Part shown: one piece after another, positions 34,123 through 45,439 of the stretch
How positions within the stretch are numbered: the first letter of the stretch is position 1
How the letters are laid out: each line of letters opens with the position of its first letter
Origin: Microplitis mediator
Lineage: Eukaryota; Arthropoda; Insecta; Hymenoptera; Braconidae
Direction: 5' to 3'
NCBI RefSeq assembly: GCF_029852145.1
Contig: NC_079976.1
Span: 20,548,617 to 20,612,616 of the forward strand
Length of the DNA stretch: 64,000 nucleotides
The notes under the pieces: generated by a model
Databases searched by the model: none
Told to the model about the DNA's origin: nothing
Seen by the model: only the letters and a program-made list of their open reading frames with translations
Position numbers and translations under genes: made by a program

Positions 34123-34547
34123 GGTCAAATTAAATCGCGGTTGCAGGAGATATTACCAGAATGTAGCGAATAACCTAGTTAATGATCTTGAAAAAAGCGG
34201 AGCTATAGATAATACTAGAGCCAAAGCCTTAAAAATCCACAATGCTGTCTCTCCACGGATTTACGGACTGCGTAAAGTTCATAAGGAAGGATGTAAGTTG
34301 AGACCGGTTGTAAGTAGCATCAAAGGTCCAGATTATAAGCTGGGTAAATATGTACATCAATTGCTGTCTCCATTGGTTGGCCCTAATAATATTAATGTGA
34401 AGGACTCCACTGAGTTTGTCAGATTCATAAGAGATGCCAGGGTGCCGGAAAACTATATTTTGGTATCGCTTGATGTAGTCTCTCTGTTCACAAACGTACC
34501 TAAAAGACTAGTGAATAAGATCATCGAGGAAAAATGTGACTCATTAT
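34123..34547 (+). pseudogene. Penelope reverse transcriptase, 5' part
   Basis: The frame runs through RRYYQNVANNLV, SPRIYGLRKVHKEG and LRPVVSSIKGP to YILVSLDVVSLFTNVP, the Penelope RT fingers and first catalytic Asp. The N-terminus is truncated, and the frame is cut at 34547 by the foldback element after CTCATTAT. Confidence 0.8.
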
Positions 34548-36627
34548 TAGGGTGGGTCAAAAAAATCGAATAATTTTTTTTTGACTTTATACTCTGAAAA
34601 ATAGGTTCGTAGACACCTAAAAAGAATTCTCTCAAAGTATGAGCTCTTAATTATAACGGGAAGGTCCTCCGCTTTGCGGGTTTCTATTTTTTTCGAATAA
34701 TCAGATAAAAAAATTTATATCTCGCTTCCAACTGCTTGGAAAAATATTCCGTGGCATAGACTTTGTAAGAAATTGAACGCTCTACAAAAAAGGTCTCTTA
34801 TGATTTTTTCAAAAACCTAACCGATTAAAAGATATTTCTAGTTGAAGTTTGGCTATTTTAAGGAAAATATTCGTTTTTATTATGAATTTTATAAGTCGAT
34901 GAAAAAAAATTATTTCGGATTGCGGAACTCATGATTTTGTAGGAAATTTACTGCTCTACAAAAATGGTCTCTTATGATTTTTTAATTAAGTGAAGCCGTT
35001 ACGAGATATTCATCGTCTAACATTAACGAATATCAATATTTCCAGTTTTTGATCAATAATTCGATAAATTTTAATTTAAACTATGAGTTTCAGGAAAATT
35101 TACATAAATTTGAGTTTCGATCGATAAAGAAATGTTATAAACAATTTTTTTAATATTGTTTTCAGTCTTGAGCTTGTTTGATTGCATTAAAACAAGAAAT
35201 TAGAGCATTTTTTTCGACATATAGCCGATGATTAGTTTAATTTGAAGTGAATGACATATTTCTTTGTCAAATTTAATATGAAAAGTATTGAATCAAGTGA
35301 GAAACAACCAGTATTTAACTTTTTTATAGATAAATTTTTTATTGAATTATCAATTGCAATATAATTGTCTATATTTTTAACATAACAGTACGCTATTACT
35401 ATAAATAATTTCTTTTATTACAATTTGGGAATGTTTTTTGATGTTCTTTGACAACTTGCAATAAGTACTGGAATTGTTCTTCATTTTTTGTCAAGCATTG
35501 ATTATTCATTGTAGAATTATTGATAATAAATGAATTTTTATGATGAGAAAATGACTTATTTCGAATGTTTTTTGATGTTCTTTGACAACTTGCAATAAGT
35601 ACTGGAATTGTTCTTCATTTTTTGTCAAGCATTGATTATTCGTTGTAGAATTATTGATAATAAATGAATTTATATGATGAGAAAATGACTTATTTCGAAA
35701 AAATTGTTATTATCATGTATACGAAATGATGAGTTTTTGGAGCACTGAAAATGTACTGATAAAAAAGTAGACAACGAAGATAGTTAAGAAAAACAACATA
35801 GGTGGCGCTAGCGTTAGAGTACCAACAGAAGAAGTAATGTAATTCAGAACAAAAAGCCTCTCTCACAAAAAAATTTATGTATAATTGGTAGAATAAAATT
35901 TGAAAATACATACTAAACAACCGTAATAATATGAAATGCCAATGCAATTGACATTTTAAATTATTACAAATAAAGCTTACAAAAAATATCATTAGAACAA
36001 AAACTTCTTAGTGAATTTTTGAACAAATAACTCCTGTAGGAGTGACTTTTATGATAGAAATTTAAATTTATGTAAATTTTCCTGAAACTCATAGTTTAAA
36101 TTAAAATTTATCGAATTATTGATCAAAAACTGGAAATATTGATATTCGTTAATGTTTGACGATGAATATCTCGTAACGGCTTCACTTAATCAAAAAATCA
36201 TAAGAGACCATTTTTGTAGAGCAGTAAATTTCCTACAAAATCATGAGTTCCGCAATCCGAAATAATTTTTTTTCATCGACTTATAAAATTCATAATAAAA
36301 ACGAATATTTTCCTTAAAATAGCCAAACTTCAACTAGAAATATCTTTTAATCGGTTAGGTTTTTGAAAAAATCATAAGAGACCTTTTTTGTAGAGCGTTC
36401 AATTTCTTACAAAGTCTATGCCACGGAATATTTTTCCAAGCAGTTGGAAGCGAGATATAAATTTTTTTATCTGATTATTCGAAAAAAATAGAAACCCGCA
36501 AAGCGGAGGACCTTCCCGTTATAATTAAGAGCTCATACTTTGAGAGAATTCTTTTTAGGTGTCTACGAATCTATTTTTCAGAGTATAAAGTCAAAAAAAA
36601 ATTATTCGATTTTTTTGACCCACCCTA
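34548..36627. mobile_element. Foldback hAT-like non-autonomous element
   Basis: 2080 bases with terminal inverted repeats of about 570 bases (34548-35115 and 36060-36627). It starts TAGGGTGGGTC and is flanked by perfect 8-bp duplications CTCATTAT (34540-34547 and 36628-36635). The YAGGG start plus the 8-bp duplication point to hAT. No transposase is encoded. The centre contains a 134-base tandem duplication. Confidence 0.9.
35431..35698. repeat. 134-bp direct tandem duplication inside the foldback element
   Basis: Two near-identical copies of 134 bases, each starting atgttttttgatgttctttg (35431 and 35565). Only a few differences (attcattg against attcgttg). Confidence 0.9.
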
Positions 36628-36635
36628 CTCATTAT

Positions 36636-37774
36636 CAGACATCGTTAAAATGGAAAAAGAATTGTTTAGTAGACTGATGAATAGCTGTTTTGATCTTGGT
36701 TATTTTAGCTTTGAAAAAGCCTTTTATCTTCAACTAGATGGGACAAGTATGGGAGGACCAGCGAGCCCTGCGTTAGCGAATTTCGTGATGCAGTACGTTA
36801 TAGAGAAAGTGTCTGAATTACTACCGTTTGTGGTAAAATATATGAGATTGTATGTTGACGATATGTTTATGACGATCCCGAGGGAAGAAGTTGATAACAT
36901 TCTTAACTACTTCAACAGCGTTGATGACAAAATTCAATTCACGATGGAGGTTGAAGTCAACGGTTGTCTTCTCTTCTTAGACGTTATGGTGGTTAGGAGC
37001 ATGGATGGTTGTCTTCGGACGAATTGGTACACTAAGCCTACGAGTTCTGGGAGACTACTGAATTTCATGTCGAACCACCCAATATCTCAAAAAATATCTG
37101 TTGCTCTGGGCTTATTGCATCGGGCAATTAATCTCAGCCATGACAGTTTTCATGAAGAGAACATAAAACGGGTAAAGCAGATACTTAAAAATAATAACTA
37201 TCCACCTGAATTTATAGATGTATGTGTAAATAAATTCAAACAGAACCAGGAGAGAGTCAGAACAGCAGAGAACAAGTATTTTTTCAAATTTCCCTATATC
37301 AGAGGGTTATCACAACATATCTCGAGGGCATTTGTTGGTACTGAATGGAAACCAGCAAACTATAACATCAAAACAGTTGGGAGTATTCACACGAGACTGA
37401 AGAACAAAGTTAATGAAGATCTTATGTCCGAGCTGGTTTATGCTATACCATGTGAATGTGGAAAGAAATACGTGGGACAGACCAAACAGTACCTAAGAAA
37501 TAGAACTAATCAACATCGGTTGGATTGTCGACCAGTGAACATCTTGAAGAGTGAGCAGACGGCGTTAGCACGGCATCACTTTGATACTGGTCATAATTTC
37601 GACTTCAACAGTGTTTCTATTTTAGACAGAGAAGACAATTACCTTAAGAGAAGTGTTAGTGAGATGGTGTTTATTTATTTGAATGACACTGTTAATCTGA
37701 AAACAGATTTGAACAATCTAAGTTACTTGTATAATGGTTTGTTGGACACCTTTAAGAATGTGTCACGTCGCTAA
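36636..37774 (+). pseudogene. Penelope reverse transcriptase and GIY-YIG endonuclease, 3' part
   Basis: Resumes after the duplicated CTCATTAT. It contains LDGTSMGGPASPALANFVM, the YVDDMF catalytic box (about 36850), LLFLDVMVVR and a thumb region. The GIY-YIG endonuclease starts near 37436 (LVYAIPCECGKKYVGQTKQ, then LRNRTNQHR and ALARHHFDTGHNF, with a Glu in the SEMVFI block). The frame is intact from the insertion to TAA 37774. Apart from the 5' truncation and the insertion there are no breaks, so the element was probably young when hit. Confidence 0.85.
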
Positions 37775-38544
37775 AAGCAAGGGACTGGTGTGCGAATTTC
37801 AGCGATTAATTAACGTGAAAAAGGAAACCTTTTGGAATATTTGAAAGAAAAATTAAAATTTTTTTTAAGCTGTTTAAAGATATTAAGATTTTCTAAAATT
37901 ATAAATGATTACGGAAGTTATTTAAAGATATTTTACAAGGATTTTAATAAAAAAAAAAATTATAAAGGATAAAAATGAATAATTCTAAAAGGTTTCTGAA
38001 AATTGTAAAGGCTTTATATTGAGAAAGTTTTTTAAAGTTTTTAAATTTTTTAAAATTTTAAAAAATTTTTAAAAAAAATTTTTAAATTTTGACATTTCAA
38101 TTAATTGATTATCAAGTTATTATTTATTTTATGTTGATTATTTCTACTAGCATTTATTAGTATGTTTTAAATTTGAAAGATTGGTTACAAAAATTAATAT
38201 AATACTGTAGAGGGTGCTACTTCGCGGTAAACTGCTCACAGCTGTGCACACACACAACTGTGAATGTATAGTGACTAAGATGGCGAGGTTGATGTTAGAC
38301 CACTGCAACTCAACTGCATAATTTTGTTGTTAGTTTTTGTTAATAGCTCGCTCAAAGGAATTGTTGTTATTATTAATTTTGACTAATTTGTTAGCGTAAC
38401 CTGTACCTATGAGTTATGACAAGAAATATAGTATTAAGTGGACGGAGCCAGGATGCTTGTATTATGGTATGAATGATTATTTACATGTTATTATGGTTTA
38501 ACAGTCTATATTTATACTAAATTTTTTGTTGTATCCTAGATTGC

Positions 38545-38574
38545 CTGATGAAGTGCAAATATAGTGCACGAAAC
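38545..38574 (+). ncRNA. Hammerhead-ribozyme-like core of the Penelope element
   Basis: CTGATGA, then GTGCA-aatatag-TGCAC (stem II of five perfect pairs), then GAAAC: the conserved core order of hammerhead ribozymes. Penelope-like elements are known to carry such motifs. Stems I and III and the cleavage triplet were not resolved by eye, so activity is uncertain. Confidence 0.5.
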
Positions 38575-38672
38575 GTTGCAAGAAATAATTAAATTTCCTG
38601 GTGTTTTATTTATGATGCTATAACCTCCAAAATTAAATTTATCAAGTATACTATCATAAGGATCTAATTAAC

Positions 38673-39498
38673 TCATTATGTATAAGGCTTTATGTTCAAA
38701 TCGTCGAAGTCATCCCCCAGTTTCGCTATGCGGAACGTATAAATCTCATGTTTAAACATGGACGCTCTCAAGTTTCGTAGTCCTTCAATTCGATTTGTCA
38801 AGTCGATTTTTTTCAAACTGATTTTTCTTGACGAAAACGGTAAAGACTGAGCATTGACCCAATTTTGTGACAAGTACGTCACCCAATTTCGGTCTAGCCG
38901 CTTTCAGGTCTTCTCGATTGATGAAAGTGAGATCTCTCAACAGCCTTGAAACTGGTTTCATTATTTCACAATCCAGAGACAGGAAATGCACCATGTGATC
39001 TCTCACATACGTGATTCCATCTCGACTGTCTTTGAATTTAATTTGATTTTTAGGCACTTTCTGAGGTCTGTCAGATTCAGAACCAGATGAAGAGGAAACT
39101 TCAGGCGGTGAGTAGTTTTGACCACTCAAATCTTCGGCTATGTCCGAAGATGAAGGGTCAAAGGCGCACCATGGAGCTTGATTCGGAAATTTAGGTGGCA
39201 AATCGTCATTCACGGCCGGCTCATCCCCCAATTGTTTGTCAACAACTTCCGGATGTGTCACATGGCGAAGATCAGATTCGTTTGCCTGCTCATTTCCGTC
39301 GTCTTGTTTTTGGTGTACCTCTACTTGAATCACCGTGGCTTCGTCATATTGTGTGGTCTCTGATTGGTCTAATTGAGAAGAGCTCTCTACCCTTCTCGTC
39401 CGATCATTTGTAGAATTTTTATTTGGTGATTTGGGTTGCTGGTTTTCGTTCAGCAACGTTTTTTCATTATCATTAGTTTTTGGAGAAACTTCCCCCAT
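38673..39498 (-). pseudogene. Macro-like domain region of retroelement E
   Basis: The first 155 residues are polar and acidic. From about 39025 down the sequence fits a macro domain of the TARG1/OARD1 type: ITYV start strand, HFLSLDCEIMKPVSRLL, KLGDVLVTK, a VFVKKNQF strand whose lysine aligns with the catalytic Lys of TARG1, and after a frameshift (A run at 38806-38813) RIAKLGDDFDDL with an Asp at the expected catalytic position. It ends at TAA near 38675. Macro domains bind or hydrolyse ADP-ribose. It follows the RNase H/acidic part in the same direction, separated by about 60 bases with a shifted frame. The domain call rests on pattern only. Confidence 0.55.
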
Positions 39499-39557
39499 TC
39501 GCTTGGGAGTTTCCGGGTGTGCTATACTGGAAGATGCAGCTGGAAAATCTTCAGTGT

Positions 39558-41060
39558 TTAAGGTTCGACAAGTAGAAGGTGAATTGCTATGACGGTAGAA
39601 TTTCGATTGTCTGCTTCTACCTCGTCATTCCAATAGAAGGTTTTGGAATGGTCATCGTATTCCAGCCCTTTATGCTCTTTCTGTGCAGCTCTCAACACAG
39701 TGTGTTTCCACATGGGAGTAGATGGACTTGAACCACTACTCAAATATTTTTCGCGAAGTTTGGTAGCTCGCGACAACGGTGGAGTTGTTGGATTTGTCTC
39801 CACTTGGGCTTCTGGTTCAGAGCAGCTGGCGTCGCTCGAATCTTCGTCTTCGACTGTACTTTCGTTTTCACGAAAAAATTCGTCTTCTTCTTCTTCGTCA
39901 ATTTCTGCAGACTCATCACTGTCGTTATTCTCGTCATGTTCGTGCGGTAGGTAACTCTGTTCAAGATATTCTCTGACTTCTTTGGCCATCTGAGGGCTGA
40001 CTACTGGCAGTGGATTGTAGTAGTCGTCTGGATGGACAGAGCAATCCGCTTCTTTATCTGGGATGTTACCGGTTCGTTGTTCAAGAGCTCGGTTGAAACG
40101 TTCGACTGATTTCCTCAAATCTATCCGCATTTGTTGTCGATTGATCGCCACGGGCGAATTTCCATCCCCCTGATCGCTGGAACTTTTATCCTGTTCGTTC
40201 ATCAGATACTCTTCGATCATGAGTCGGACTGCTTCTTCTTCCTCCTCATCTGTTTCTTCAGAATTGGTTTCAGGCGCTGGTTCCGGGTCTACTGGAGCTT
40301 GGGGTTTTGATGATGGACCTGGTTGATTTTCTTCGAATACGTCGTCTTCGATAGACCCTGAAACGTCAGGTTCAGCAGTACTTATTTCACAATAATTTAC
40401 CTTTTTCCGATTTGGGTTCAGTTCTGTAGCTCGTCTCATTCGTAGACGAGATGCAATTGTATCACGAGGTTGTGGAGCGCTGTTGACACGGGGTTTATTT
40501 TTACCTCCCGGTTTTCGACCTCGTTTTACTGCTGCTACTGCTTCGTCGTCAGGACAAGAATTTTTCTTGAGCGGTAACATTACAGCTTCTTTGATGGGTG
40601 TTTCTTCTGAATTAATCTCTGCCGGAGATCTTCCTTCGGGATTGTAAGATAATCCTTCGGCATATTGCTCAGAGATTTTATGCCGAACAACAACAGTGAA
40701 TTTATATCCACTTAATTTAGATCTCCATTTAATTTGGCGTTCTGTAACGGTTTGGCTATCCTGTAACCAGGACATACAAGGACTACTTGTATACAAGGTT
40801 ACCATAGGGTTTACCATAGGGAAGGGCTTACCATAGAGGTAAGGCCGAAATTGTTGCACTGCATACAAAACCGCCAAACATTCTTTTTCGTTGTGTGTAT
40901 ATCTGGTTTCAGTTTTTTGCAAAACTCTAGATGTACATGAGACAATTTTCTCGACATATACATCTGGGTTTTCGGGAGTTTGATCTTCGTTAACGAGTTC
41001 TTGGCTCAAGATACCCGAGATGCCAACATCAGACGAACTAGTCGCTAATATGAATGGTCG
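39558..41060 (-). pseudogene. pol: Retroelement E: RNase H and acidic linker
   Basis: Begins with LAYPDFDRPFILATSSSDVG (RNase H; the TTDAS-type Asp motif is altered). KTETRYTHNEKECLAVLYAV keeps the Glu, while the usual RTDH motif has become LYTSSP. After GLSYNPEG there is an unusual 330-residue acidic, serine-rich extension with an AT-hook-like RGRKPGGKNKPR and two Asp/Glu runs (ETDEEEEEAV, EIDEEEEDEFF). No integrase motif (HHCC or DDE) is present. The extension could tether the pol product to the macro domain. Confidence 0.65.
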
Positions 41061-41061
41061 A

Positions 41062-41535
41062 TCAAAGTCTGGGTAAGCGAGGAATGAATTTTCGGTAAAT
41101 GAATAATTCAGTTCCCTTCAAACCACTCAAAGTGGAGTCCATCATACGTTGGAAAATTGCTGGAGCGCACTCAAGCCCAAAAGGCATACAGCAGTATTCC
41201 CAATGACCATCAGGGGTGGAAAACGCAGTTTTCTCAGCGTCCCTGGGATCCATTGGCACTTGATGGAAACCGCTTGCAAGATCAAACACGCTGAAATATT
41301 TCGCTCCACCGAGTTGATCTAGAATGTCAATTATGAGTGGTAGGGGGTAAGCATCCCCGATGGTTTTCTTATTCAAATTTCGAAAATCGATAACCATTCT
41401 CCATTTTTTATTACCTTGTGCGTCATATTTCTTAGAGACGATCCACAAGGGCGAATTATACGGAGATTTCGATTTACGTATAATTCCTTGTTTGAGTAAA
41501 TTATCGACTTGTTTGTTGATTTCCTTGCGATGTTC
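41062..41535 (-). pseudogene. pol: Retroelement E: reverse transcriptase, truncated
   Basis: Carries PYNSPLWIVSKK-like text, WRMVIDFRNLNKKTIGDAYPLP, FSVFDLASGFHQV and MPFGLECAPAIFQRMMD. The sequence then jumps to RNase H-preceding text, so the YxDD catalytic box and the thumb (about 400-500 bases) are deleted near 41060. A frameshift near 41536 separates it from the upstream protease frame. Confidence 0.8.
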
Positions 41536-42808
41536 TTAAGGAAAACGGTATTGTTTGATTCGGACTGGCGTATCACTTGTGGTTTCGATTTTACAAGTGA
41601 ACTTTTTGGAGCGTCCCAAACGATTACCCGGAAGGTGAAATATGTCATGATTTTTCTGTATAAGTCTAAATATTTGTTTCTTTTCCGTACGACTGAGGTG
41701 GTCAGTGAGAATTTTGTCAAAGATTAAGTGGACACGTTCTGGCTTAGAAAGTGAGTTCGTTTCGGGTGGAGCTTCAGCAGTATTGAAATATTCGTCAGAT
41801 GAATCGAGGTGATCGAATTCGAATTCTTCAAGCATTTGAGGCTCGATCTCGATTTTCGCTGGGTCACATGTTGTGTTGATCACCATACACATCGCCTGGC
41901 CATCATCCACAGAAACAACGGCTTCGCCCATTAAGAGTCCTTCTTTAAAAGGAATCTTACGGAGATAGCCTTGTCTGATTTTTGGATTCAGGACAGGTAG
42001 GGAGACAGACATTCGCATACGGGGTGGAATGACATATGAACGAGATGGTTTTACTCCTAGGCTGAAGTATAGAGGTCGGGAAGGTCGCGAGAATAAATTC
42101 AGAGATTGGTGATGATATGAGATTTCTGCTTGCTCTTTTCTCAAGAAGTTGTTTCCCAATATGCCAAGGCCGTTGAAGGGTAAATTACCTTCACAAACAT
42201 GAAATCGAATTTTAGATCCCAAAACTTTCAGTTCGACAGTGCCGACCGTTTTCATGGGATGCCCATTCAAACCTCGGAGTAGCATGGTGTCACCACGATC
42301 TACTCTAATTTCGGGTTTAAGGGCAGAAGAATTAATCAGACATACATCCCCCCCCTGTATCCATGAGGAAACATTGTAGTTCTCCGTGAAGAGAATTACA
42401 TGAATCAAATATTTTTGGACCTGTCCCCAGGGACAAGATATACCCTCCGTCAGGGTCGTCTTCCATTGTAAAAGGGATAGGACGGGTAGGTCGATTTTTG
42501 AGGACCAGCGTATTCCAATAAAAGGAAATGCCAGCTCGTTCTTTGATGAAAAATTCGTTTCCAAGCATACCCGGGTAACCTCCAGGTGATCTAGGTACAA
42601 CCTGGAAACAAACATCTACTTGAAAGACCTTGAGCATCACAGTTCCGATGATTGGCATACTGCTGGTGGCTATGCCGCCCACTCTACCTCCGTTTTCGGA
42701 GTAAAAGATGGTATCATTCCCCAGAGCGTCGATACAAAGGAGGTTCAGGTCAGAACCTGTATCCAATAAAACTTTACAACCACCCTGGAAGAGGTCTGGA
42801 GATTTCAT
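41536..42808 (-). pseudogene. pol: Retroelement E: two consecutive retropepsin domains
   Basis: Domain 1 (42808-42440): VLLDTGSDLNLL, then GMLGNEFFIKERAGISF. Domain 2 (about 42370-42050): CFLMDTGG, a one-base expansion in a G run at 42348-42355 that shifts the frame, then GTVELKV, GILGNNFLRKEQAEISY and RPSRPLYF. Both have a DTG and a GxLGN flap-end motif, and both are followed by an RP(S/T)RP segment, so the second looks like a tandem duplication of the first. The frame then leads through an acidic linker to CKIETTSDTPVRIKQYRFP, the RT entry. Confidence 0.65.
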
Positions 42809-42834
42809 CCAGACTCTCGGACCTTTACCGATTA

Positions 42835-44113
42835 CTAGTGCGAGGGCTTCGGGCGTTGAAGGATTTTGAATTCCTTCGCAGTCTGAGGCCTCTGCTGGGC
42901 ACTCATGGATCGGCGAGGCTCGCGGGGCATACTCGCAGTCGCCTCGGCCTGTCGAGCGCCCATCAAGTTTAAATGATCGTCGTTGTTTTTCCTAGGGGCG
43001 GATTTAGACGAGTCGCGGTGAGGGCAGAACGGACAGTCGCAACATGGAGCGTCTAATTTCAGATGTTCCAGTTTTTCAGTGTCTATGTCAGCAGGGTCAA
43101 ACGTCACAGTCTTTTGTCTGGCTGGAAACTGCTCTTCTGTACGTGAACGTGAAGGGCTTTTCTTGTACGTTCGTGGAGTCGAATCATCGTCACGGTTCTG
43201 ACTACGTCCCCCTTTACTTGAGGTGTAAGCGTAAGTTAAGTAGTCTGCGGACTCTGCACTGGCGTCAGAGTCTACACTGTCTTTGTCGTCTGTGTCATAT
43301 TTACTCTGTCTGTGGTTATTTTTAGAGTAAGTAAATGTTCGTCCTCTAGTCTCTCTGCGGTCGTCGTAATCGTCATAATCTCGACGAGGTCTCTGATAAT
43401 CGTCTCTCGAGTAGCGTCTGTTATAGTCTCGGTCATAGTCTCGACGGTCTTTATGAGGATGACGCGAAAACTCGTTAGAATCGCGTTTCCGAACAGGTCG
43501 CAAACATTCGCGAGTTCGCTTTTCTTTAATCGCTTTGTAAAGCTCTTTCAGCGTTCTGGGATCTTTTAGACGCGCAAGACATTTTGGAAGGTCAGGCAAA
43601 GCGGAATAAAGAAGGTTGAATGCAACTTTTTCTTGCTGCGACATGATGGCATCTCAATTTTCTGTTGGTAGTGCAACTTCACAGGCCTTTGATCATTCTG
43701 CGTAACCTGAAATAAAAGTCTTCGATAGTTTCCCCGTCCGTCGGGGTCGCTGCAGCTAGACGTTTGTGCCAGATAAGAGCAGGATCGCCATGGCGAAACC
43801 TCTCGCCCAGAGCGTCGAGAAGTTCTTCAACGCTGTGAATCGGAGTATATTCAATGATACTCTTAGCACGACCCGAAATTCTCTTTGCGATTTTTGCAAC
43901 GAACATGTTATGGTGGTCTGGGAGGATGCATGGTAACCAGCTTCGTACGATTGCGTCAAATTCTCTGAAATCTTGCTCGCAAGTTGGGCCTTCACCGTTA
44001 AATTTAGGTAGCTCTCGATAGAGATCCTTGGCCATATCGTACTGGGTTGGTGGGGTGTTTGCATCGTGCAAAGTAGCATCCAGCCGGATGAGGGGTTTCT
44101 CGTTATCGGGCAT
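42835..44113 (-). pseudogene. gag: Retroelement E: Gag, frameshifted
   Basis: Start ATG at 44113 (MPDNEKPLIRLDATL). The capsid-like part has YRELPKFNGEGPTCEQDFREFD and ALIWHKRLAAATPTDGETIEDFYFRL. A stop and frame change occur at 43679-43644. The second frame (43644-42835) continues with EKVAFNLLYSALPDL, an arginine/aspartate-rich segment (RRDYDRDYNRR), and a CCDCPFCPH cysteine cluster instead of a classic zinc knuckle. No part of this Gag can be read through. Confidence 0.7.
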
Positions 44114-44624
44114 TTCTGCTTGTAAGCCGTGAGCTGGGGGAGGCGTTAGATTTCTTCGCCTCCGGTGTTGTCTACTACGAGTAATGGTGGTGACTACACC
44201 CTAAGGTGATGGTGAAGCGACAATTTTATGAGTCGCTAAACTCGGAATGTAAATTGCTGACTTAGTCAGAAAGAGAGAGAAAGAGTTTTTTTCAACAGCT
44301 CAAAGCTGGGACAATAAAGTCGATGTTTGACTTTTCGCTGACTCTGCGGTTTGATCGCGAAGTCGCGGACTGTGAACTCAGGAGTTTCGCAACGCGATTG
44401 AGGGGCAGAAAACGCTGAGTTCGCAATGCGTGGAGTTGCTAACCGTTAAGGTGTGGCAAGTCCACGAAGACAGGGTGTGGCACTTTCAAAAATGCCACGA
44501 AAATATAATTTTGAAATTTTTAGACTTTTTAAAAAAAGGAAAATTACCACAAATCTACCTTTAATCTCAAAATTGGTAGAAAAATGATACCTGTGGCTTG
44601 AAAAGAAGGATTTTTAATTTCGAA
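44114..44624 (-). other. Leader of retroelement E
   Basis: About 510 bases between the primer site and the gag ATG. Nothing beyond low-complexity agagagaga and repeated gttcgcaa/gcgaac blocks was seen. Confidence 0.5.
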
Positions 44625-44643
44625 AATCCCACCGCTGCCACCA
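44625..44643 (-). promoter_or_regulatory. Primer-binding site of retroelement E (tRNA-Leu)
   Basis: Minus strand TGGTGGCAGCGGTGGGATT lies 10 bases from the 5' LTR end. It is complementary to the 3' end of an insect tRNA-Leu (AAG) as I recall it (…CCCACCGCTGCCA plus CCA). This fixes the element's orientation as minus. Confidence 0.7.
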
Positions 44644-45439
44644 GTGTTCTTTATGTCATGTCCGCCGCTTAAATTTTAATTATTTATCCGGGATTTCTCC
44701 CTTTGGTAGCGATAGTAATTTTGGACAAGCGGGTTGGAGGGTGCGGACAACAATAAAGAATACGAGGAAGAAATTATCTTCCTATAATTTATTATTTATA
44801 GTGGATCTTTTCGAAAATTAAGAACCCAAACGTCTTCGAAGAGACTGGTGCTCTTGTTTAAGCCAAAAGTATTTTATAATGGATAGAAAAATTAGTTTTT
44901 CACCTACCTTTCGATGTAACTTCTTCTAGTACGGCAGATTTTACCCCTCCAGAACGTTGCAGCTCGCTTGACCTTCCTCCTAGGATTTGGGTTGAGTGGG
45001 CGCGGCTGGGTTATAGGATAAGTACATAAGACCTTATGTACTACTCTCGAATGAAAACCGCAAGGTTGGAGTGATGAACTTTGTCTTTATTTTGATGGTT
45101 CAAATTACAACGTTTTCAACTATACGTCACTTACTCACTCTAGTTTTTACAATTTTATGTTTACTTTATATTATCGGATTATTTATCCTTGACAAATATT
45201 TTATTAAGATTTTAATTTATATTTAATGCGTCCTTTTTACACACCCGAAAAGTGGTTTTATGCGCAAATTAACTCGGCGCGAGATGGAATCGCAAATTCA
45301 CGAGATTTGCATCACTGGTTCGATCGCACCGGATGGTTTTTTAAATCCGACAAATATTGTAATAGACGCACGATTACTACGGTTGCGTCAGATCGAATTT
45401 TTGATCAATATTTGAGGATTATTAATAATAATTTGAATT

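Larger units (their letters stand above)
34110..38640 (+). mobile_element. Penelope-like element (5' truncated)
   Basis: A plus-strand element carrying an RT plus GIY-YIG endonuclease gene and a hammerhead-like motif near its 3' end. It lies within E between env and the macro-domain region; the integrase that should lie here is not found. The left border is near 34110 where the env frame ends. The right border lies between 38585 and 38670. It is broken by a foldback element at 34548-36627. Confidence 0.75.

Noticed and set aside
35690..35992. Minus-strand frame of 100 codons in the foldback element
   Set aside because: Composition-driven, hydrophobic by AT bias, no start context and no homologue recognised.
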